9,926 bases of DNA from DAOTTX01 sp034437515. Its GTDB lineage: Bacteria > Chloroflexota > Anaerolineae > Aggregatilineales > Phototrophicaceae. The stretch covers positions 1 through 9,926 of the forward strand of contig DAOTTX010000027.1 in assembly GCA_034437515.1 (NCBI GenBank), read 5' to 3'. Both the position numbers and the translations under genes were made by a program. This document shows, in pieces, positions 5,345 through 9,926 of this stretch (the first letter of the stretch is position 1; each line of letters opens with the position of its first letter). The notes beneath the pieces are model-generated. The model saw only the letters and a program-made list of their open reading frames with translations, ran no database searches and had not been told where the DNA came from.

Positions 5345-6297
5345 CGACGGCAGTAGCGATGTTCACCGGTTTGCGGCTGCTGCTGTGGGTGACTTTTGCG
5401 GTCGGTTTGGGGCGCGCCTGGCACCGGCACAGGTTGGCCGACCCGGCAGCACGGACGATCTGGGCACTGTTTGCGCTGTGGGTGATCACCCTGACCCTGA
5501 TCGAGAACGCGATGACCACCCCATCCCTGACACCGGTTGCGCTCCAGTCGGCCGGATTGATCCTCACGTTGTACGGCTACTATCATCTGCTCAAACCACT
5601 CGGACCAGAAGGGTCAGACTATCGTGTGCTGGATTATCTTGGTCCGCTATCGCTGGTGCTGCTGTTGACCGTCCTGCTGGTCGCGTCGTTCCAGGGGCTG
5701 TCTGCCGGGCAGCAGTCCTACATCGTCGTCGTCGTGCGGGATTGTACGTTGCTCGTCTACACCCTGGCGGTCTTTATTCCCGGCACCCGTCGGCTGTGGC
5801 GCGAGGAAACCGCCCCACTGCTCAAGTTCAAGCAGGGGGGCGCGCTGGTCTGTTTTCACGCCTATCTCGTGATCAGTGTGTGCGGTCTGTTGTTAGGGGC
5901 CATTACCATCGACGGTGTACTGCTCGCGCCGCTCTTCGGCTTGAAGTTGCTGGTCGCGCTGATCGCGCTGACGCTGGCGTTGATGCCCTATCGCTGGCTG
6001 GTGGTGTTCTTCCAACTCCAGCGCCTGTTGACCTATGCACGCCTGCGTCGACTGGAGCGGCGCTTTGCGCTGGCGGCTGACCGCCCGCTGGCAGCCCGAC
6101 CGGCAGCGGTTGAGCTGCTCAATACTGATGTGCTTGAACTCGCGATCTATCAGACGGTGATCGCCATCTTCGATCATCACCCGCTGGCGGCGCACGATCC
6201 CTGGTCAATGGGGTTAGTCGGCCAGCTCGAAGTGATTATCGCGGCGGGTGCGCCGTATCCGGTGTTAGTGAAGCAGTTGGCGGCGGTTCGTCTCTAA
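5341..6297 (+). CDS. Seven-helix membrane protein with DUF6545-like tail (MAB_1171c-type)
   Basis: A 318-residue protein with about seven hydrophobic helices (near 8-24, 38-56, 64-84, 100-118, 127-147, 167-188, 191-214) followed by a roughly 100-residue soluble tail beginning with the basic helix RLLTYARLRRLERRF. The tail segment VLELAIYQTVIAIFDHHPLA (264-283) resembles the DUF6545 pattern of a hydrophobic helix ending near Asp. In actinobacteria such proteins, annotated without proof as putative transporters, are encoded beside ImmA/IrrE-like and XRE genes. ATG overlaps the stop of the ImmA-like frame, so the two are translationally coupled. Its last four bases overlap the 3' end of the opposing regulator gene. 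Family assignment is from memory of the architecture; the topology is clear and the function unknown. Confidence 0.75.
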   Translation: MTTAVAMFTGLRLLLWVTFAVGLGRAWHRHRLADPAARTIWALFALWVITLTLIENAMTTPSLTPVALQSAGLILTLYGYYHLLKPLGPEGSDYRVLDYLGPLSLVLLLTVLLVASFQGLSAGQQSYIVVVVRDCTLLVYTLAVFIPGTRRLWREETAPLLKFKQGGALVCFHAYLVISVCGLLLGAITIDGVLLAPLFGLKLLVALIALTLALMPYRWLVVFFQLQRLLTYARLRRLERRFALAADRPLAARPAAVELLNTDVLELAIYQTVIAIFDHHPLAAHDPWSMGLVGQLEVIIAAGAPYPVLVKQLAAVRL

Positions 6298-6683
6298 CGC
6301 CGCCCCTGTTCGAGCCAGGTGAGCAGCACCTGCATCTGCCGCCGTCCCCAGGGGGTAAGTTGTAGGGTCTGTTCGGCGATCTGTCGGACGGTGGGCGAAG
6401 CGGTTGCGATCTGTCGGGCGGCGAGGTGGGCGCGGCAGTCAGCCTCGCCGGGACAGTCGAAGTAATCGAGCGAGATCGCGTAGAACTGGCACAGCGCCCG
6501 CAGGGTGTGTAAGCGTGGACGGCGGCTCTTCCCCTGTAGCAGGTTGAGCAGTGCCTGGTGTGAGAGGCCGATAGCCGCCGCGACCTGGGGTGGTGAGGCC
6601 GGTCGGCCATCAGGGGCGACCCCTTCGGTGAGCAGCACGGCGAGCTGGCGGTCGAGCGATAACGGCGGGTCAGCCCTGCCCAT
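6294..6683 (-). CDS. XRE/EspR-type helix-turn-helix regulator (second of two paralogues)
   Basis: A 129-residue protein with an HTH domain at about 29-75 (QVAAAIGLSHQALLNLLQGK, then RPRLHTLRALCQFYAISLDYF). The order GRP, HTH, P-LHTLR-LC-F, YF is that of EspR-like regulators. A C-terminal helical pair (about 97-126, TPWGRRQMQVLLTWLEQ) is shared with the neighbouring paralogue. ATG at 6683 is chosen because GGAGG precedes it at 7 bases; longer in-frame starts lack a site. The gene overlaps the upstream regulator by 14 bases, so the two are co-transcribed, and it converges on the membrane-protein gene with a 4-base overlap and no terminator. It probably controls the cassette, either partnering or opposing its paralogue. 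Stops with TAG, so TAG serves as an ordinary stop in this element. Confidence 0.88.
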   Translation of the reverse strand: MGRADPPLSLDRQLAVLLTEGVAPDGRPASPPQVAAAIGLSHQALLNLLQGKSRRPRLHTLRALCQFYAISLDYFDCPGEADCRAHLAARQIATASPTVRQIAEQTLQLTPWGRRQMQVLLTWLEQGRR

Positions 6684-7110
6684 CGAAGGCCTCCAGGTGG
6701 GGTAAAGGCGACAGACCAGGATCACGGCGCTGTTGCGCTTCCGCGGCCTGCACCCACCGGATCAGCACCAGCACATCCTGTTGTGCGGCGGGCGAAAGCC
6801 GGGCGGCGTGGACCGCGATTTCGTGCGCTACCGGGGGGATGGGGGGTTGGTTGGTTTGGGAGATGGCATAGCACGCCTCGATGGTGCGGGTCTCGAAGTA
6901 GTGCAGGGGGACATCGAAGAAGCGGCACAACTCGCGCAGGGTGTGTAGCTGCGGGTTCTTGATGCGTCCGCTGCGCATCTGACTGATGGTGGCCAGGCTG
7001 ACGTCAATCCGCTCACTGACCTCTTGCAGGGTGTAAGGTCGTCCCTTCGGGTGACGAACGGCATCAAAGAGCACACGGATCTGGTCATCGAGGGGGAGAT
7101 AATCGGTCAT
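6670..7110 (-). CDS. XRE/EspR-type helix-turn-helix regulator (first of two paralogues)
   Basis: A 146-residue protein. The N-terminal helix LDDQIRVLFDAVRHPKGRPY (7-26) precedes an HTH (about 27-72: TLQEVSERIDVSLATISQMR, SGRIKNPQLHTLRELCRFFD). This closely follows the EspR-like pattern of sequence-specific dimeric regulators found beside ImmA/IrrE genes. The C-terminal helix RLSPAAQQDVLVLIRWVQAA (104-123) matches the paralogue downstream. ATG at 7110 has GAGG six bases upstream; a GTG at 7122 overlaps that site and is less likely. It faces the divergent response-regulator gene across a region with three CTAYTATAR boxes, so autoregulation is plausible. The pair seems to have arisen by duplication: HTH, linker and tail all align. 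Confidence 0.9.
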   Translation of the reverse strand: MTDYLPLDDQIRVLFDAVRHPKGRPYTLQEVSERIDVSLATISQMRSGRIKNPQLHTLRELCRFFDVPLHYFETRTIEACYAISQTNQPPIPPVAHEIAVHAARLSPAAQQDVLVLIRWVQAAEAQQRRDPGLSPLPHLEAFDGQG

Positions 7111-7133
7111 AGTGAACCTCACATTAATTTAGC

Positions 7134-7206
7134 CTACTATAATGTTTGATCTGAGCGTAAAGTCTACTATAATGAAATCAAGGAGCGTCGTTTCGTCCTA
7201 TTATAG
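7134..7206. promoter_or_regulatory. Three TATAAT-containing boxes in the divergent regulator region
   Basis: CTACTATAAT occurs at 7134-7143 and at 7164-7173, exactly 30 bp apart, and CTATTATAG at 7198-7206, 34 bp further on. The first two give TATAAT on the plus strand; the third gives TATAAT on the minus strand (7205-7200), about 90 bases from the XRE gene start. They may be -10 elements of divergent promoters, operators for the XRE proteins, or both. The third shares 12 identical bases with the site at 2032-2043. Confidence 0.5.
7146..7173 (+). promoter_or_regulatory. Putative promoter of the response-regulator gene
   Basis: TTGATC (7146-7151), a 16-bp spacer and TATAAT (7168-7173), leaving a leader of about 90 bases before the ATG at 7272. 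With the minus-strand TATAAT at 7205-7200 the two promoters point towards each other and overlap at their 5' ends, which would allow mutual interference. Confidence 0.4.
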
Positions 7207-7271
7207 ACCAATTCGTCCCCGCGCTGTTTTCCGGCTCCGCCTTGAAAATCTTACAATTGAGAAAGGTTGGT

Positions 7272-7499
7272 ATGATGCAAGTCCATCGCCTCGTGGTGAT
7301 CGAGGCCAATGACCGTATGCGGCAGCAGATCGTAGAATTCATCGAGATGAGTCAACTGCCGGTAAGCCTGATCAGTGCCGTTGCCAGTTATGGCGCTGGA
7401 ACCGCAGCGTTCACCCACGCTGATCTGGTGCTGCTGGACGATAGCGAAACCCCGATCAATGCCCTCAGCCGCCGCATTGCCCAATTGCGCCAGCAGTAG
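7272..7499 (+). CDS. NarL/FixJ response regulator, N-terminal receiver part, ended by TAG
   Basis: Start at ATG 7272 (or the adjoining ATG at 7275) after AAAGG; the TTG at 7242 has no ribosome site. The 75 codons give strands and helices of a receiver: HRLVVIEAND with acidic residues at the Mg site and HADLVLLDDSET with the phospho-acceptor Asp in LLDD. The frame ends at TAG 7497-7499, where helix 3 should give way to strand 4. The same frame then resumes with the rest of the receiver and a LuxR-type HTH, so an undisrupted protein would be about 212 residues, normal for the family. The truncated product would lack the conserved Ser/Thr and Lys and all DNA binding. The signal input (sensor kinase) is not in the window. 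Confidence 0.75.
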   Translation: MMQVHRLVVIEANDRMRQQIVEFIEMSQLPVSLISAVASYGAGTAAFTHADLVLLDDSETPINALSRRIAQLRQQ

Positions 7500-7910
7500 C
7501 CACAACGCCATGTGATTATTTTTAGTGAACAATTGAACCGTTTTTACGTCAAACATCTGGTGGGCCGGGGGATCAGCGGCTACATCTACAAGGGCGAGCA
7601 ACTCGACATCGTCCTGCCCGCCGGGTTGCGTCTGATCGCGCAGGGCAAGTTTTACGTCTCGCCGCGCGTGGGGGCGCTGACCTATCTGGCACCGCCTGAT
7701 GCGCAGAACGAATTGACCACAACCGACCGCGAGGTGCTGTGGCTTATCGCGCAGGGACAGACCGTGCAGCAGATCGCGCTGACGTTAGACCTCACGACGC
7801 GCTCGGTGTATCGTGCGCGCGCCCGACTGCGGAGTGTCCTCAACGTCCAGACGAACGAACTCATCGTCGATGCCGCTCGCACGCAGGGCCTGCTGGATCC
7901 CCCCCACTGA
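7500..7910 (+). CDS. NarL/FixJ response regulator, C-terminal half (receiver end plus LuxR HTH)
   Basis: In frame with the preceding part after the TAG. It starts PQRHVIIFSEQLNRFYVKHL, completing the receiver with the Ser of IIFSE and the Lys of GYIYKGE, then a linker (LRLIAQGKFYVSPRVG) and a LuxR/GerE HTH: LTTTDREVLWLIAQGQTVQQ, IALTLDLTTRSVYRARARLR. This HTH is complete and its key positions look functional. An in-frame GTG lies at 7512 but has no ribosome site, so independent translation would need reinitiation after the TAG. Either this is the dead half of a pseudogene, or read-through makes a full regulator. A stand-alone DNA-binding product is the third option. Confidence 0.7.
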   Translation, partial: PQRHVIIFSEQLNRFYVKHLVGRGISGYIYKGEQLDIVLPAGLRLIAQGKFYVSPRVGALTYLAPPDAQNELTTTDREVLWLIAQGQTVQQIALTLDLTTRSVYRARARLRSVLNVQTNELIVDAARTQGLLDPPH

Positions 7911-7931
7911 ACGACACCGTTGATCTCTGGC

Positions 7932-7975
7932 AGAAACAGACACGCTGGCACAAACAGGACAGCGTGTCTGTTTCT
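7932..7975. terminator. Perfect 16-bp inverted repeat, likely bidirectional terminator
   Basis: AGAAACAGACACGCTG (7932-7947) and its exact complement CAGCGTGTCTGTTTCT (7960-7975) flank a 12-base loop. It lies 22 bases after the response-regulator stop. The arm ends are A- and T-rich, so transcripts from either side end in a TGTTTCT-type tract, but a clean T-run is missing. A binding or recombination site is an alternative. Confidence 0.55.
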
Positions 7976-8045
7976 ACCCCCAGCCGGTGAAAAGCATGTG
8001 TGTTACGCTGTCCGATCGAAACCGTTCATGGGGGCGAGGTGATCG

Positions 8046-8270
8046 ATGGCGATACGGATTGTAATCGCGGATGCTGCTGACCTGATGATTTTAGGGGCAC
8101 AACAAGCGCTGCTGACCGACCATCGTATGGAGGTGGTCGGTACGGCACGTAGTTTAACAGAACTGTTGTCACGGCTACCGGGAGCACGACCTGATGCGGT
8201 GTTGGTCGGCGCTTACCTACACGGTGCTGACGACATCATCCAGATCAGCGACCAGATCAAAACGCGATGA
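8046..8270 (+). CDS. Degenerate receiver-domain protein, ended by in-frame TGA
   Basis: ATG 8046 follows GAGG at good spacing. The 74 residues start MAIRIVIADAADLMILGAQQ and fold as a NarL-type receiver up to helix 3 (IIQISDQIKTR). Phosphorylation residues are largely gone: the Mg-site pair is DAA, and the phospho-acceptor position in PDAVLVGAYLHG is Gly. After TGA 8268-8270 the frame carries on with strand 4. It is a paralogue of the regulator upstream, but has lost its HTH: the continuing frame runs into the transfer gene instead. Probably a remnant, or a phosphorylation-independent pseudo-receiver. Confidence 0.6.
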   Translation: MAIRIVIADAADLMILGAQQALLTDHRMEVVGTARSLTELLSRLPGARPDAVLVGAYLHGADDIIQISDQIKTR

Positions 8271-8390
8271 TCCGGTGTGCGTGTGCTGATGATGGGCGGC
8301 GGGGTACACGGCCTGTTGATCCGTGACCTGTTTGTCGCTGGGGTGGACGCTTATCTCTATCAATCCCTACTGCTAAAAGCGGAGAAGCCG
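8271..8390 (+). pseudogene. Rest of the degenerate receiver domain, open in frame into the TrbL-like gene
   Basis: The frame resumes SGVRVLMMGGGVHGLLIRDL and ends the receiver with GVDAYLYQSLLLKAEKP. The conserved Thr/Ser is Gly (LMMGGG) and the conserved Lys is Gln (LYQS). No stop separates it from the ATG at 8391, so read-through of the TGA would fuse this pseudo-receiver to the transfer membrane protein. No ribosome site starts this piece on its own. Confidence 0.5.
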
Positions 8391-9926
8391 ATGAGATTTG
8401 AATTTCCGGTACTGCTGGCTGACGTGCTGCCCGACATCGGACGCCTGGTCGATGAGGCCATCTACAACGTGCTGCTGCTGGCCGCCGAGATCCACTGGAG
8501 CTTGCAGCGTGCGGCCTTCATGATGGGCTACACCATCAAGGTCGTCACGCAATGGCTGATCGATCACGCTTTCGTGCCGCTCATCACGCAGACCAACAGC
8601 AGCCTGAGCGTGGCCGTCAGCGCGGCCTTCGTGCTGGCGCTGTTCGTGTTGGGCATCACCTACATGCTGGCCGCATTCGTTCGTTTAGAGGTGGTCAACT
8701 TCCGCAGCGCGGCGACCTGGTACGTCGCCGGGGCGCTGTTCTTCACGATCGGACCCTCGTTGTACACGAGTATGAACGACTTCCGCTTGCAGGTCGGGCA
8801 GTTGATGTACGCCAGTACCCTCAGCGGCTTGCAGAGCATACCGGGCACGTCGTTCGACTCGTTGACACAGGTGTCCTCGACCGACCTGGATATGGGACCG
8901 CTGTGCGACCATTTCGACCTCTACCTGGAGGGCGCGACCGCACCGGGACCAATCGACGGACTGGACATCGCGCTGACCTACCTGCGCGGACACGGACGGG
9001 ACGTGATGGGTTACGAGTCGAGCGTGTCGCTGCTGGGCACCGGTTGCGCGTATTATCCGCTCAACACCAACCCGATGACCGACGGCTTCGGCACGCATCA
9101 AGCCTCGGTGCCGATGGATTGGACGCAGAACGGCTCTTACTTCGACGGCGGACTGGCAGGCTATCGCTTTGCGAACATGGACAGCGACGAGATCGACACC
9201 GCCATCTCGCTGGCGGGGGCGGCACAGGGCCGCGCCTTCACCGCCTGGCCGCTCATCCTGTTTGGCATCGCCGAGCAGATCGTGCATCTGCTCATCACCA
9301 TTGCGATGGGTGTGACCTTCGTCTCGTTCGCGGTCGCCATTCTGTTCGCGTTCTTCAAGCGCACCGAAGCCGTCGCCCAGTCGGTCGTTGATCAGTGGCT
9401 GGAACTGATCGTGCAGACCGCGATGATCGGGTTGGTGCAGGCGCTGGTGATCGCCTTTTTTCTGGCGGGTGCGGCGACCGGTAACGTCGCGGTGGTGGTC
9501 GGCATCGGTCTGATCTGTCTGGTCTTCATGCTCATCGTCTTGTGGAGCGGGGTCAAGGCGGTGTGGAACAGCTTCAACCGTCTGTTCGGCGCGGTCGGTC
9601 AGGCCGCGGGCAACGTGTTCATCAACCCGGGCCAGGCCGCGACGGTCGCCGCGACAACGGGCACGTCCGCGCTCGGTTCGGCTGCGGGGACAAGTGCCAG
9701 TGCGTTAGCCGGGATGAGTGCCCTGCGTTCCGGGGCGACCCGCGCCCAGGCGGCGGGTCTGATGATGGGTGGTTCAACGGCGTTGAGCGGCGCGGCGCGG
9801 ACGCTGGCCTATCTGCCCGGTGTGCGTGGCACGTCGTTGGGGGCAGCCGCCGAGCAGTTTACCGAGGGCAGCGTCACCCGCGAGGTCGGGCAGAACCTGC
9901 CCGGTGTCGGCAAGGTCGCCGGGCCG
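8391..9926 (+). CDS. TrbL/VirB6-like type IV secretion membrane protein (5' part, runs off window)
   Basis: ATG 8391 follows GGAG by six bases. The frame is open for 512 codons to the window edge. An N-terminal amphipathic region (about 1-60) leads to hydrophobic segments near 74-96 (VSAAFVLALFVLGITYMLAA) and 107-122 (WYVAGALFFTIGPSLY), then a polar, probably external stretch of about 150 residues with two Cys. Further segments follow near 283-320 and 345-392 (IGLVQALVIAFFLAGAA and VVVGIGLICLVFMLIVLW). The rest is a soluble Ala/Gly/Thr-rich region. Polytopic topology with a large loop and a low-complexity C-terminal region is that of TrbL/VirB6 inner-membrane channel components of conjugation systems. 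The assignment rests on topology and composition, not on a diagnostic motif. It implies further transfer genes beyond the window. Confidence 0.7.
   Translation, partial: MRFEFPVLLADVLPDIGRLVDEAIYNVLLLAAEIHWSLQRAAFMMGYTIKVVTQWLIDHAFVPLITQTNSSLSVAVSAAFVLALFVLGITYMLAAFVRLEVVNFRSAATWYVAGALFFTIGPSLYTSMNDFRLQVGQLMYASTLSGLQSIPGTSFDSLTQVSSTDLDMGPLCDHFDLYLEGATAPGPIDGLDIALTYLRGHGRDVMGYESSVSLLGTGCAYYPLNTNPMTDGFGTHQASVPMDWTQNGSYFDGGLAGYRFANMDSDEIDTAISLAGAAQGRAFTAWPLILFGIAEQIVHLLITIAMGVTFVSFAVAILFAFFKRTEAVAQSVVDQWLELIVQTAMIGLVQALVIAFFLAGAATGNVAVVVGIGLICLVFMLIVLWSGVKAVWNSFNRLFGAVGQAAGNVFINPGQAATVAATTGTSALGSAAGTSASALAGMSALRSGATRAQAAGLMMGGSTALSGAARTLAYLPGVRGTSLGAAAEQFTEGSVTREVGQNLPGVGKVAGP

Larger units (their letters stand above)
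2714..9926. mobile_element. Left end of an integrative (probably conjugative) element at tRNA-Arg
   Basis: The element begins at or near the 3' end of tRNA-Arg, with a recombinase gene abutting the tRNA, and carries regulators, a possible defence or stress cassette, and a TrbL/VirB6-like transfer protein. The right end, other transfer genes and the second attachment site are outside the window. The exact left boundary could be anywhere in the TCAC at the tRNA 3' end or the next ten bases. Cargo genes carry several stops and a frameshift, so the copy may be defective. Confidence 0.65.

Noticed and set aside
7134..7206. A CRISPR-like array
   Set aside because: Units are about 10 bp, only three, in a promoter region; no cas genes in the window.
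8552..9391. A 279-residue plus-strand frame
   Set aside because: Arg/Gly-rich shadow in another frame of the TrbL-like gene, whose own frame is hydrophobic and open to the window edge.

Overview
The window joins an ordinary chromosomal flank (about 1-2320) to the left end of an integrated mobile element that runs off the right edge. GC-rich coding sequence, the protein style and the gene families suggest a Chloroflexota-like bacterium (an actinobacterium is less likely). This is inference: there is no rRNA or marker gene to fix it.

Flank. The 3' end of an unrecognised gene (1-111) converges on a two-gene leftward operon: a PuuB/OrdL-like FAD amine oxidoreductase (860-2002), coupled by a one-base TGATG overlap to a Tat-exported peptidoglycan amidase (90-860). 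A tRNA-Lys(UUU) follows (2249-2320), then about 270 bp of decayed large serine recombinase 3' end, then a tRNA-Arg(CCG) (2642-2716).

Integration module. Directly against the 3' end of tRNA-Arg lies a leftward large serine recombinase gene (4386 to 2653). It is cut by one in-frame TAG (3283-3285) but otherwise open. It has no stop codon of its own: it runs antisense into the tRNA and stops at the conserved GCTCA of the D-arm. The remnant beside tRNA-Lys starts at the same offset from its tRNA and stops at the same tRNA position. Both tails also carry, on the opposite strand, a hairpin plus T-tract that would terminate the tRNA transcript. A 47-residue gene precedes the recombinase.

Cargo. A rightward pair encodes an ImmA/IrrE-like protein (frameshifted at a C6 run, with the catalytic Glu of HExxH lost) and a seven-helix membrane protein with a DUF6545-like (MAB_1171c-type) cytoplasmic tail. 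A convergent, overlapping pair encodes two paralogous EspR/XRE-type regulators. Together they resemble the regulator / ImmA-like / membrane-protein cassettes known mainly from actinobacteria. A promoter region with three CTAYTATAR boxes separates them from a NarL/FixJ response regulator split by an in-frame TAG (7272-7910). A perfect 16-bp inverted repeat follows, then a degenerate receiver split by an in-frame TGA at the homologous position (8046-8390).

Transfer module. The right end is the start of a polytopic TrbL/VirB6-like protein (8391 to beyond 9926), pointing to an integrative conjugative element. Several cargo genes carry a single disabling lesion with intact frame on both sides. That fits recent decay, but two of the stops sit at matching positions in two paralogous receivers, so recoding deserves a check.
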